Shown piece after piece: positions 49,601-59,371 of a DNA stretch of 64,000 nt (positions are counted from its first letter, which is position 1; every line of letters starts with the position of its first letter). A program made the position numbers and the translations under genes. The notes beneath the pieces were generated by a model. It did not search any database and was not told where the DNA came from. It saw only the letters and a program-made list of their open reading frames with translations. This DNA is from an uncultured Eubacteriales bacterium. Lineage in GTDB: Bacteria > Bacillota > Clostridia > Peptostreptococcales > Anaerovoracaceae. The DNA lies in the NCBI GenBank assembly GCA_902795135.1, contig CADBJW010000004.1, positions 1 to 64,000 on the forward strand, read 5' to 3'.

Positions 49601-52600
49601 GGGTCCGGGCGCACTTTGCTTGTCGTTGAAGCGAAGCTTACACCGGTTCCTGCGACATACCGGTCCGGTGATATGACCTATTACATGGACGTGCCGAGGA
49701 TCAAATTCGACGCGAATTACGACTTTGAATCCTGGAAGGACTACGGCAACGAGATCCACAATGTCATTGCCTTCGAAAGTGGCAATGAGTCGCTGGGAAC
49801 CATCGACGGATACAAAGGCGAGGCGGATAATCCGAAGGGCACCAACAACGTTTCGACGCCGAAGGCTTTCCTGAATAACGAAGAAAAGGGCTACATGGAC
49901 AATCTGGACAAAGATCGGGATGATCCGGCCTTTGTATATGCAGGAACGACTACGAAGATCGATATTCTTGCCGCTGCCCGTACATCCCTCTATAAGGACG
50001 TACAGGTCAACAATGACGGCATTTGGTCAGAAGGGACGTACTACGAAGACATTTACGGACCGCCGGTGGAAGCGACAGAGGGCGGCCAGATGCGGACCGT
50101 CTACGAGGGCGGTCAGTACACCTACAGGCTGCGCGTCATGTCCGACCCGGATACGGTCTCCGAAGGGATGATCATTTACGATGCGTTGGAAGACTTCCAG
50201 GCAAAGGGCAATGATAACGACGCCATCGACCGGGATGCGGTAGAGGCAAAGGCCCTTTGGAAGGGACGTTTGCGGGAAGTCGACGTTAGCCAGCTCAAAG
50301 AGATGGGCTGTCTGCCAGTTGTCTACTACAGCACAAAAGCCAAGAACTATAACACCCCGGAAGATGCATCGGTGGCTTTGACAGATGGAAATTCGGAGGT
50401 CCCTAACAATCAGGTCGTCAACTTGTCAAATTCCGAAATCTGGACAAAAGCCGAGGACTTCACAGGAAATCTGAGCGATGTTACAGCCATTGCCATCGAC
50501 TGCCGGTATGCGGATAAAAACAAGGCGAAGCCGAGAAACTATAACGAAGTAACCAATCAAGACGGATCCAAGACCTGTTACTTCCGTCTGCAGCCAATGG
50601 AATCTGCCGTTGTGCTTGTCCGGATGAAAGCACCGTCTGGAGACAAGGCCAGAGAGCTGATCGCGAAAGAAGGCACTTGGGGCAAAAGCGCTATGGCCTA
50701 CAACAATGCCTACCTGCTTGCAGCATCCTTTGACGTAAATGATCCATCCGGAGCCTATTACGAAGATGGCGACGCGCTGGGCGATTTCATCCGCAAGGAC
50801 TATACAAAGGTCGGCATGAAGGAGTACTCGCTCTATGCAGACAAAAAATGGAGCGATGATGATGACCGTGACGGAATCCGCCCGGACAAAATCACATTCC
50901 GCCTGTATGAAAACGGCAAAGCAACGGATTGGACCGAGACCATGAACCTGGCAGAGGGTGAGACGTCGGTCAAGTTCGAACATGTTCCATATACGGATGA
51001 TGACGGCGAGAAAATCCACTATACGATTGTGGAAGAAGAGGTCGAAGGCTACAACGGAACCTACACGATGGAGGACAATCAGTTCCATTACACCAACACC
51101 CATGAGCCGGAGAAAATCAACATTCCAGGTGAAAAGACCTGGGAGGGTGATGAAGAAGACAACCGTCCGGAATCCATCGATGTGGAGCTCTACGCAAATG
51201 GCGAGAAGGTCAAAACCCTTACCGTAAAACCGGATGCTGAAGGCAACTGGAAGTACGAATTCCTCAACGTTTTCAAGTACGAAAACGGGAAAGAGATCAA
51301 ATACACCGTTAAAGAGGTTAAGACACCGAGAACCGGTGATAAGTTGGATTCCTACACACCGGACTATGACGAAAACAACAACATTCTGAATACGTACCAC
51401 CCTTACGGCGAGCTGAAAGTTAGCAAGACAGTCAAGGACACGACAAAAGCTTCAAGGGATAAAGAATTCACCTTTACCTTCGTGTTCAACGAACTGCGAA
51501 AGGGAGAAGACGGCAACAATGAGGAAGTGCCGGTATTCGATGATTTTGATTATGAAATACTGGATGCGGACGGAAACCCGGTGACCGATGAGGATGGAAA
51601 CGCCGTCACCGGAAAGATACAAACCAACGGAACCGTATCCATCAAAGGTGGTCAGACGATCCATGTCAAGGAACTTCCAGAAGGCCTTTTGTATAAGGTC
51701 ACAGAGACGGAAGTGCCTGGCTTTAAGCTGACCGAAAAGACCGGAGACAGCGGAACGATCAAGCCGAACGCGGCGGCAGAAGCCAACTTCATTAACACCT
51801 ATGCAGCAAGCGGCCAGATCAATCTGGAAGCGGAAAAAGTACTGGAAAACAGAAAACTGGTCAAGAATCAGTTTGTCTTTGAGCTGTTCGAAGTAACGAA
51901 GGATGAAGAGGGCAACGAAGTCCTGAAGCAAAAGCCATCCGCAACCAACGGGGCGCCCGACGAGGAGAGTTCCGATGGGGATGCTGTGGAATCCACTGCA
52001 CCGGTAACCTTTGGCGCGATCCGGTTTACCCACGAGGACGACGGCAAGACCTTTACCTACCGGATGAACGAAGTCAACCGTGGAAAGCCGGGTTACGAAT
52101 ATTCCACTTTGATTTATGAAGTGGATGTTTCCGTTGTCGACAACGGTGACGGAACCCTGACCATTACGCCGGTCTACAAGAATCAAAAAGGTGAAACCGT
52201 GGACAAGGCTTCCTTCCGGAACAAATACAAAGCCAGCGGCAAAACGACACTGCTGGCATGGAAGGAGCTGCCGGGTCGAAACCTGAAGGACGAAGAGTTC
52301 GAATTTGAGCTGCTGGACAAGACCGGACAGCCGATTATGAATCAGGCGACGGCCTCATCTGAGGAGGGCGATACTGAGGCGACCGAAGCAAAAGCCGTAA
52401 CCGCAACGAATAAGAAAGACGGAACGGTAACCTTCGATCCGAAAGACGTGGAGGCACTGAACTACACCGAAGCGGACATTGGCAAGACGTACTATTACGC
52501 CATTCGGGAAATCGCCGGCGATGATGATACGGTAACCTATGACGAACACGTTTACGGTTACGCCATTACAATCTCGGATAACGGCGATGGAACATTGTTT

Positions 52601-55600
52601 GCGGAACAAGCCCCTGCGACACCAGTCTTTGACAAACAGGATCCGACGAAAATTGTCGATTGGAAAACCGAAGGAGCGGTACTGCCGGTCTTCAAGAATA
52701 CGCTGGAAGACGGCGGTCTTGCGATACAAAAAACCGTGACCGACTCCCCGGACGCAGATCCGGCTCAGGCCTTCAAGTTCAAAGTCCGTCTCACCGGGGA
52801 CAATATCCCGGAAGGCGAGAAGGCTTATACGATTGCAGAAGCCGGCGAAATGAATAGCGGAAGCAGTTCCTCCGGAGCAGACCAGAACGCCGATGGAGGA
52901 AAGTCTTCACGCGCTTTGGCGAAGGCGTCCGCAGCATCCGAAGAAGGAGCCTCCCTGCCAAAGACAGGCGGCGAGGCGCCGGAAGGTGCAGAGCTGTCCC
53001 AGCCAAAAGCTGGCAGCAGTTCTTCCAAAAACCTGAAGGCGGCAGCGAATGATATATTCTATACTTCCGGAGCAACAAACGCATGGGGTGTAGACGTTCG
53101 AATTACAGCCGATGGTGAGATGATCATCGGCAATGGGTCGACCCAGACCTTCAACATGGGAAGTGGTCACGAATACGTTTACGCTCCGTGGGACGGTGAA
53201 AACTATGGACGTGGACGCACCTACTATACAAGCAGAGTAAAATCGATCAAAGTCAATGGAACCGTATTGGCACGAGGTTCTTTCCGGATGGCCTTTGATA
53301 TGCGCGACTTTACTGCTTGTGAGACATTAGACCTTACAGGAATGGATTTCAGTGGAGTGTCAAATATGTCTTATATGATAGCAGGTGATCAGTACCAGGG
53401 CTCAAAGCTGACAAAGGTAATTTTCGGCGAAACGGGGACTGCTTCAAATGCCACCATCTATATGATGTTTGTTAATTGCTTTGATATTAAAGAAATCGAT
53501 ATGTCAGGGTTCGATACAAGTAAAGTCTCGAACATGTCAGCACTGTTTGTGCATACCAGTAAACTTGAAACGATACACCTTTCCCCGTCATTCCAGTTTA
53601 AGAATGGCACAACCTTAAATACACCGCCGAACAACAGCAAATATTCCGGCAAGTGGATTCGTGATGATGCAGCCTATGGCCCTTATACACCAGCTGAACT
53701 GGCAAGCAATTACAACGCTTCCATGGCCGGCACATGGGTATGGGACGAAAAGGGAACAGAGTACACGATCAAGTTCACAGCCGATGCGCCGGTTGCTGGG
53801 TCCATGGATTCTGTCAATGTCCGTGAAGTGGCAACTGCGACGCTGCCGGCGAACAAGTTCCTCAAGCACGGCGCGGAATTTGATCACTGGATTGTCGTCG
53901 AAAAGAACGGATCTGCTGTTGAAACCGGAACGGAATATAAGGATAAAGCGACCATACCGGGCAATACCTATAAGAAGGGTGATGTCATTACCCTGAAGGC
54001 AGTCTTTAAGCCGGTAGAAACGACGGTTAACATCGAGAACGGTGAATTTGAGATCACCTTATACGCTGGAGAGAAGGCAATCTTTGACAAGCTTCCTGCC
54101 GGAACGACCTATCAGGTTTACGAAGAAACGCCGGCGGGTTGGGTGCTCGTTGATCAGAGCAACGTCTCTGGCACCATCGAACCGACGGTTACATCCGTTG
54201 CAAACTTTGTCAACAAGTACGAACCAGGTGTGGCAACGGCACAGCTCTATGGAACCAAGTCACTGGATCGAAAGGCTGCAAAAGCTGGTGCCTTCAAGTT
54301 TACCTTAAAGGAAAACGGAGAAACACTTCAGACCGTATCTACATTGGATGGCGGATTCATTCAGTTCGCTCCGATCATTTATCGTGAAGCGGGGAATCAT
54401 ACCTACACGATTGAAGAAACGGCAATGACCGATGATACGATCGAGTACGACACCCATGCAGAAACCGTGCGCGTCGAGGTCACTGCAGACGGAGAAGATC
54501 TGTCTACAAAAGTAATCTACGATGATGACGGTGTGAAGTTTGCCAACACCACGAAACCGGGCAATCTCAAGCTGACCAAGAAAGCAAACGGCGCGACGGA
54601 TGCCAACGATGATGTGGAATTCACCTTCCGAATCAAATTCAACAATGCCGACGGCATGCCGTTAGGAAAAGAAGATAAAATCTATTGGTTTACGGAGCCG
54701 AACACGGAAAACAGCACGGCGAAGAAACTGCTGTTTAAGGCCTTTGGAGTCGGAAAAGATGACAATGAATCCGAAATCCAGGGCAACATCTCCAAGCAGG
54801 ATGCGGTCATCGCACAGAACGAAGCACAAGCCAGCGCGGCCGGTTCGTCAGCTGCAAAAGCACCGGCCAGGGTCTCCTTAAAGGCTGCGGCAGCGGATGA
54901 CATCGCGTCAGGAACCTTTAGAGGTGCAGACTGGCGTATCACATCCGATGGCACGCTGATCATCGGAAATGGCGGAACCCAGACGTTGAGTGGTAATGGG
55001 AACAAGGACAATCCTGCAGGATGGCCGTGGTACAATTACAGATCGAGGATCAAAGCAGTCAAATTTGACGGAACGGTGAACATGACGGGAAGCGCCGCAG
55101 GCATGTTCAAAAACGAAACTAATCTTGTCACATTTGATTCAACAGGATTTAATCCGTCAACGGCAAATAATTTCTGTCATATGTTCTACGGCTGCAGGAA
55201 TCTAACGTCAGTAGACGCGAGGGGTTGGGTAACCTCAAGAGTTGCGTATATCGACGGTATGTTTATGAACTGTTATGCCCTGAAAAAGGTAGTTACCAGT
55301 GAATGGGATGTATCCAGTGTAGTCACCATATATCAGTTGTTTGAGAATTGCAATAACCTTGAGGAAGTAGATACCAGCAGCTGGAAGACATACAAGGCGA
55401 ATGCGTTCCATTGGATGAATGACATCTTTTCCGATTGTCATAAGCTCAAGGATGTCGATACAAGTGGATGGGTGATTCAGGATACAATCGAAGGCTGGCA
55501 GTGGTTTAATAATGACGAAAAAATACGTCGATTGGATTTAACAGGAATAACAAGGCCGACAAACGCACAATATCAGACAAATTGTTTTGTGAATATGAAA

Positions 55601-58600
55601 AATCTTTCCATATTCAAAGTCGGATCCAAAACCTTTGACAATAACGTGGCACGATTCCAGCCAGGTACATGGAAGAATCTTGCGACTGGAGTAACGTATG
55701 ACGGAGACTGGCTGAATCGAAACTGGAAGTCCACGATGGCAGGAACCTATGCACGGTTAACGGCAACGTTCTATAAGAACGGTGAAATGATCATTGATTG
55801 GGGCTACGATGAAAGCAGGAACAGCGAGGTGGATGAAGTTTTCTACATTTCTAACAACACGGGAAGCACGCCGCCGTGGAACGATTATAGCGGTAAATCA
55901 AGGGTCACTAAGGTGACGATCAACACTGATATATCGCCGGTTTCAACTGCAGCATGGTTCAGCGGCATGAGCAACTTAAAGGACGTCAACGGGCTTGATC
56001 ATCTGAAAATGACCAACCTTACGAACATGAAGAACATGTTCCAGGGATGTACGAGCCTTGAACAGATTTATCTCCCGGAAAACTTCAGCTTTAAGGGGAA
56101 TAATATCACAACGGTAAATCTGCAGGCACTTCTTCCGACACCGCCATCCAGTGATGGATTCATGGGTCAGTGGGTGAGAGATGACGAGGCCTTTGGTCCT
56201 TGGACTCCGGACCAGCTACGTGACCAGTTCAGTCCGGCAGCAGCAGGTGTCTGGGTTTGGGCGGTGGATACCAACACGGCGATGATCACCTTTAACGGAA
56301 ATGGTGGATATCCACTTTCGACGCGACATAAGACAAATGACACGTCCGAGACGGTGACCATGCCGGATGACCAGACCATGACGCGGTCCCACTACCGGCT
56401 CACCGGGTGGAATACGAAGGCGGACGGATCCGGAACATCCTATGAACCGGGTGAAGAAGTCAGCGGTCTTTTGGAACTTGGCAAGAATAAGGTACTTTAC
56501 GCGCAGTGGGAGACTACGGATCTGCGATCCTACAAGGTCGAGCACTATCAGCAAAAGGCAGACGGTTCCGGATATAATCTGGTGGATTCTGAACGGCCGC
56601 CAATGGTAGCCGCAGGAACGGAAGTCACGCCGGATGTAAAGACCTATGCCGGATTCCTGTCACCGGATCCGCAGACGGCGACCGTGTTGGACGATGACTC
56701 TCTGGTCATCAAATACTACTATGACAAGCTGACCTACAAAGTACAGTTTGACGGAAACGGCGCAACCTCCGGAAGTATGAGCGAGCAGACCATACAAGGT
56801 GGAACCATGACTCCGCTCTCGGCAAACCAGTATAAGAGAGACGAATATCTCTTTGTTGGCTGGAATACAGAATCGGATGGAACGGGCAAATATTTCATCG
56901 ACCAGCAAAAGGTCAGAGACCTCACGAAGGTAAACGGGGATACGGTCACACTGTATGCACAGTGGCTGTCGAAGGACGACCAGGCGCTGGAACCAACCAA
57001 CGGTGAAATCATCGTCAAGTGCAAGGCCGGTGAAAGTATTGTGATACCGGAACTTCCGGCTGGCACAACCTATACCATCGAAGAAATCAACGTTCCGGAT
57101 GGATGGTCCCAGAGCGGCGAAATCGACGGCAACAATGAAGCCATTGCGGCGAACGTTACGAAGTACGCAACGGCGACCAACGTTTACAAAGCCACTGGTG
57201 AAGCGCAGATCAACGCCCACAAGACATTGGAGGGTGCGGATATCGAAGAAGGTCAGTTCACCTTTGAACTGTATGATGACGAGGCGCTCACCGAGCTCAG
57301 AGATACCGCGACGAACGGAGCCGTCGATACAGACGCCAATAATACCGGCGGACAAGGCGGCAGCAATCCATATTACCAGACATCCCTCGTTGCGTTTACG
57401 CCAATCGAGTACACTCAGGAAGATATCGGCAAGACCTTCACCTACTACATCCGTGAAACGGGAAGCGTGAACGGAATCAAGCTGGACGAGAATGTTTATG
57501 AAGCGACCGTAGCAGTAGAAGATGCTGGAAGCGGTATGTTGGATACAACCGTTACATACAAGAATACCGCAAGACCGGAGGCGGAAGGCACCGCACAGGA
57601 ACCGATTTTCGTCAACAAGGTGAAACCGGCAGAGCTGGATATTTCCAAGACGATCACCGGCGCTACAGAAGGTCTTGAAGATACGGAATTTGTCTTTACC
57701 GTCGATTTGTTCGACGCAGCGGGCAATACGCTGGAGGGCAAATACGAAACGAAGAAGGGCGACGCCATCAGCAACATCGGATCCGGAGAGACGGTGAAGC
57801 TGAAAGGCGGAGAAACGATCCGGATTCTCGGCCTGCCGCATGGTACGACCTACAAGGTCACTGAGCAGGAGAGGGATAATTGGAACCAGACTGAGGCAAT
57901 GGGAACCGAAGGCACATTGCAGCCAGATACCGTTTCCACAGCGTCCTTTACCAACAACTACACACCGCCAGATAAATATACTGCAAAAGGCTCCGTGCAG
58001 CTTACCGCAGAAAAGGATGTCGAAGGGGGAACGATTCTGGAAAGCGACAACTTCACCTTTGAGTTAACCGATCCGGAAGGAAACGTTCAGACGAAGTCCT
58101 GCGACAAGGTCAGCACAGAGACCGATCCGGTAACCCATAGCACGGTCACCTTCGATCCGATTCGCTATACGCTGGATGATCTGGCTTACACGGACGACGA
58201 TCAGGAGGCAATCGATCAATACGTTTCGCAGCATTTGAAGCAATATCAGGATCAGTACGATGCCGCAAAGGCAGCTTATGAAACCGAGCATGCAGGTGAC
58301 GATCCTCCTGCAGCGAAGTTTATGGACTACAGCGCATATATCAAGCAGGAAACAGGCTTAACAGTCAACCAGCTGAACGATAAGCTGACGGAAGACGCGG
58401 AGAGTCAGTTCAAGAAGGAAAACACCTTCATCTATTACGTTCGTGAAGTAGCGGGCGATGATGAAAATGTCAAGTACGACCCGACGCGGTACTGTTACGA
58501 AGTCCATGCTGTGGATAAAGGTGACGGAACGATTGAAACAACGGTAACCAAGAAACAGCTCGGATTCGACGAAGACACGCAGGAGCCGAAGGATACGGAG

Positions 58601-59353
58601 GTGGATGATATCGTATTCGTCAATTCGAAGCTGACCAATATCAAGGTGTACAAGAAGTGGGTCGACAATGACAATATCGATGGTGTCCGTCCGGATAAAG
58701 ATACCTTTGTATCGAAACTGCATCTGCTGAAAAACGGAACGGAAATAGAAGTCGATCCGAAGCAGATCAAGGTTACGGAAGACGAAAACGGAAATCTGAC
58801 CGTCGCATACATAGACCTGCCGGCCTATGATGAAGACGGTGAAATCACCTATACGGTCAAGGAAGACAACATCGATTACTACACGCCGAAGGACGGCAAG
58901 GATGAGGTTGCGGACGGCGAGACGCTAATGAACGTGCACACTCCGGGAACGACCGATCTTGTCATCGTGAAATCTCTCGATGGATATTACGATGGCGGAG
59001 CCCAGTCCAACGTCACATTGGCATTTAAGGTCGAGGCAAAAGACAAGAACGGCAAGGTGATATTCACAGGGTACGCAGGCCTGACCTTCAAGAAGGGTGA
59101 CGAGCTCTCTAAGCAGGCAGTGGTCAAGAACGTACCAGAAAAGGCAACCGAGATTCTTGTAAGCGAGGAATATTCGGGAGCATATAAAAAGGCAGATGCC
59201 GCCAAGGCTGTCTTCAATGAAAACAGTGGCATATGGGAAGTGAAAATGACAAACACCCATAAGGACGAGCCGCACGAAGGAAGCGGTATCGTGAACGAGT
59301 ACGATGACGGGCAGTATCATAAACCGGGCGAGACGCCGATGCAGCCCAAATAA
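46652..59353 (+). CDS. Giant adhesin-like surface protein, Cna-B/pilin-type and BspA-like domains
   Basis: The product has 4,233 residues, with a signal peptide (about 1-33), an acidic low-complexity region (about 34-190) and an extended beta-rich head (about 196-1390). Two Cna-B-like domains (about 1391-1582) follow. Next come alternating FctA-type isopeptide pilin domains, with motifs such as ELPGRNLKDEEFEFEL, and DUF7601-like domains with LPAGTTYxVxE. Two BspA-like (DUF285) blocks, with Listeria-Bacteroides repeats after them, lie within DUF7601-like domains (about 2131-2367 and 2749-3207). A further Cna-B domain is near 3995-4095. The C-terminus ends in Asp, His and Pro without a membrane helix or LPXTG; an internal LPKTG occurs at 2102-2106. 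I infer a host- or cell-binding stalk stabilised by isopeptide bonds. AGGGGAAAG precedes the ATG, and four exported-protein genes follow closely. Confidence 0.85.
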   Translation: MKEIIKHFVVFTLSICMVFTMMPFNVLNASAEKTVQEGQSVTEESAPGQEQETEGDLQKLIDPEQESESVDSINNDSDDASVEESEDATDAEDAQDDGVEEDTEELQEEEMIEEETEPAAEESTADYVSKKGNEGADVSGPASENREEAAEVLSDQTELSDGKAEKIAKKLFAADAEDGADAQEEPGLSPSGDGSNIDVMTAKWLTTDTIDNDDDNLLYVKPGNSTERVRLQVNYSLSGEHRYDPGDITITFPANMFKTRDGKNAGSIIVPYPEDPSKKSDYNWKQVGDTIVLTNTKAMSAATKGFFQIEFDEINPALLKDMALSEAFVATMEITTHKGNVIGRSTEALTAQFDTEASLTDVRKRNRSVTRIKASQVPEAQRVEGETEYIKVDWYVWGTTNANTYYTIDQVDFIPQSKAVETRKVVADGEVTNPKAQISLTDAKEYDSNAQVGQDVTIRTEADVKGFVLGGSSADTTELEKKKVYTGAMDGRGNDYSFSTIYPASQFETDVNYTFYNTIRYTVTEVDPDVTEHTNPNVNNGDPDLKKVTTKEVTASVGWSYTDPKWINPGGHYMVHKNGNDDRTRSNQTHRSTYTYGDLHLGDDGYYGIYPSAINELQDEYEAHGADGSVRLSYTINTLGWTLPWMYDGGYAEFRQGELPARIIGNYNRPVTMTTTDTGVSIGRNGAKLQVGTDYTYAEIEFPNEPYVYKGSPQNINPDGTWTALTAGDGTFKYTRDYDKSHWPDITLQLQRNGQWEDFAVVSWKSGKRVIRLTSGPVLTDTGIVSVPEDTQNFRTVVTTQNTVGGPDATEALQAGIDYDIRPVINLKSTAELVSRFDSLFEQTHLPSLAIYNGTNMLVERSDVDTSNEDRVILSLNRDGYDSIRGYTTDTSVYPYKKATQKLREVDYENRNILIHYEAYVEERSIINDRKTWQEAVDEGRLLSEESCVWRDLLPKGVTPDLSTITLREKDKLVRADTYENYKGSGRTLLVVEAKLTPVPATYRSGDMTYYMDVPRIKFDANYDFESWKDYGNEIHNVIAFESGNESLGTIDGYKGEADNPKGTNNVSTPKAFLNNEEKGYMDNLDKDRDDPAFVYAGTTTKIDILAAARTSLYKDVQVNNDGIWSEGTYYEDIYGPPVEATEGGQMRTVYEGGQYTYRLRVMSDPDTVSEGMIIYDALEDFQAKGNDNDAIDRDAVEAKALWKGRLREVDVSQLKEMGCLPVVYYSTKAKNYNTPEDASVALTDGNSEVPNNQVVNLSNSEIWTKAEDFTGNLSDVTAIAIDCRYADKNKAKPRNYNEVTNQDGSKTCYFRLQPMESAVVLVRMKAPSGDKARELIAKEGTWGKSAMAYNNAYLLAASFDVNDPSGAYYEDGDALGDFIRKDYTKVGMKEYSLYADKKWSDDDDRDGIRPDKITFRLYENGKATDWTETMNLAEGETSVKFEHVPYTDDDGEKIHYTIVEEEVEGYNGTYTMEDNQFHYTNTHEPEKINIPGEKTWEGDEEDNRPESIDVELYANGEKVKTLTVKPDAEGNWKYEFLNVFKYENGKEIKYTVKEVKTPRTGDKLDSYTPDYDENNNILNTYHPYGELKVSKTVKDTTKASRDKEFTFTFVFNELRKGEDGNNEEVPVFDDFDYEILDADGNPVTDEDGNAVTGKIQTNGTVSIKGGQTIHVKELPEGLLYKVTETEVPGFKLTEKTGDSGTIKPNAAAEANFINTYAASGQINLEAEKVLENRKLVKNQFVFELFEVTKDEEGNEVLKQKPSATNGAPDEESSDGDAVESTAPVTFGAIRFTHEDDGKTFTYRMNEVNRGKPGYEYSTLIYEVDVSVVDNGDGTLTITPVYKNQKGETVDKASFRNKYKASGKTTLLAWKELPGRNLKDEEFEFELLDKTGQPIMNQATASSEEGDTEATEAKAVTATNKKDGTVTFDPKDVEALNYTEADIGKTYYYAIREIAGDDDTVTYDEHVYGYAITISDNGDGTLFAEQAPATPVFDKQDPTKIVDWKTEGAVLPVFKNTLEDGGLAIQKTVTDSPDADPAQAFKFKVRLTGDNIPEGEKAYTIAEAGEMNSGSSSSGADQNADGGKSSRALAKASAASEEGASLPKTGGEAPEGAELSQPKAGSSSSKNLKAAANDIFYTSGATNAWGVDVRITADGEMIIGNGSTQTFNMGSGHEYVYAPWDGENYGRGRTYYTSRVKSIKVNGTVLARGSFRMAFDMRDFTACETLDLTGMDFSGVSNMSYMIAGDQYQGSKLTKVIFGETGTASNATIYMMFVNCFDIKEIDMSGFDTSKVSNMSALFVHTSKLETIHLSPSFQFKNGTTLNTPPNNSKYSGKWIRDDAAYGPYTPAELASNYNASMAGTWVWDEKGTEYTIKFTADAPVAGSMDSVNVREVATATLPANKFLKHGAEFDHWIVVEKNGSAVETGTEYKDKATIPGNTYKKGDVITLKAVFKPVETTVNIENGEFEITLYAGEKAIFDKLPAGTTYQVYEETPAGWVLVDQSNVSGTIEPTVTSVANFVNKYEPGVATAQLYGTKSLDRKAAKAGAFKFTLKENGETLQTVSTLDGGFIQFAPIIYREAGNHTYTIEETAMTDDTIEYDTHAETVRVEVTADGEDLSTKVIYDDDGVKFANTTKPGNLKLTKKANGATDANDDVEFTFRIKFNNADGMPLGKEDKIYWFTEPNTENSTAKKLLFKAFGVGKDDNESEIQGNISKQDAVIAQNEAQASAAGSSAAKAPARVSLKAAAADDIASGTFRGADWRITSDGTLIIGNGGTQTLSGNGNKDNPAGWPWYNYRSRIKAVKFDGTVNMTGSAAGMFKNETNLVTFDSTGFNPSTANNFCHMFYGCRNLTSVDARGWVTSRVAYIDGMFMNCYALKKVVTSEWDVSSVVTIYQLFENCNNLEEVDTSSWKTYKANAFHWMNDIFSDCHKLKDVDTSGWVIQDTIEGWQWFNNDEKIRRLDLTGITRPTNAQYQTNCFVNMKNLSIFKVGSKTFDNNVARFQPGTWKNLATGVTYDGDWLNRNWKSTMAGTYARLTATFYKNGEMIIDWGYDESRNSEVDEVFYISNNTGSTPPWNDYSGKSRVTKVTINTDISPVSTAAWFSGMSNLKDVNGLDHLKMTNLTNMKNMFQGCTSLEQIYLPENFSFKGNNITTVNLQALLPTPPSSDGFMGQWVRDDEAFGPWTPDQLRDQFSPAAAGVWVWAVDTNTAMITFNGNGGYPLSTRHKTNDTSETVTMPDDQTMTRSHYRLTGWNTKADGSGTSYEPGEEVSGLLELGKNKVLYAQWETTDLRSYKVEHYQQKADGSGYNLVDSERPPMVAAGTEVTPDVKTYAGFLSPDPQTATVLDDDSLVIKYYYDKLTYKVQFDGNGATSGSMSEQTIQGGTMTPLSANQYKRDEYLFVGWNTESDGTGKYFIDQQKVRDLTKVNGDTVTLYAQWLSKDDQALEPTNGEIIVKCKAGESIVIPELPAGTTYTIEEINVPDGWSQSGEIDGNNEAIAANVTKYATATNVYKATGEAQINAHKTLEGADIEEGQFTFELYDDEALTELRDTATNGAVDTDANNTGGQGGSNPYYQTSLVAFTPIEYTQEDIGKTFTYYIRETGSVNGIKLDENVYEATVAVEDAGSGMLDTTVTYKNTARPEAEGTAQEPIFVNKVKPAELDISKTITGATEGLEDTEFVFTVDLFDAAGNTLEGKYETKKGDAISNIGSGETVKLKGGETIRILGLPHGTTYKVTEQERDNWNQTEAMGTEGTLQPDTVSTASFTNNYTPPDKYTAKGSVQLTAEKDVEGGTILESDNFTFELTDPEGNVQTKSCDKVSTETDPVTHSTVTFDPIRYTLDDLAYTDDDQEAIDQYVSQHLKQYQDQYDAAKAAYETEHAGDDPPAAKFMDYSAYIKQETGLTVNQLNDKLTEDAESQFKKENTFIYYVREVAGDDENVKYDPTRYCYEVHAVDKGDGTIETTVTKKQLGFDEDTQEPKDTEVDDIVFVNSKLTNIKVYKKWVDNDNIDGVRPDKDTFVSKLHLLKNGTEIEVDPKQIKVTEDENGNLTVAYIDLPAYDEDGEITYTVKEDNIDYYTPKDGKDEVADGETLMNVHTPGTTDLVIVKSLDGYYDGGAQSNVTLAFKVEAKDKNGKVIFTGYAGLTFKKGDELSKQAVVKNVPEKATEILVSEEYSGAYKKADAAKAVFNENSGIWEVKMTNTHKDEPHEGSGIVNEYDDGQYHKPGETPMQPK

Positions 59354-59371
59354 GGACAGGAGGAGAGCGAA

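Noticed and set aside
59250..59353. C-terminal LPXTG anchor in the giant surface protein
   Set aside because: The last residues are charged and Pro-rich with no motif or membrane helix. The only LPXTG-like motif is internal.
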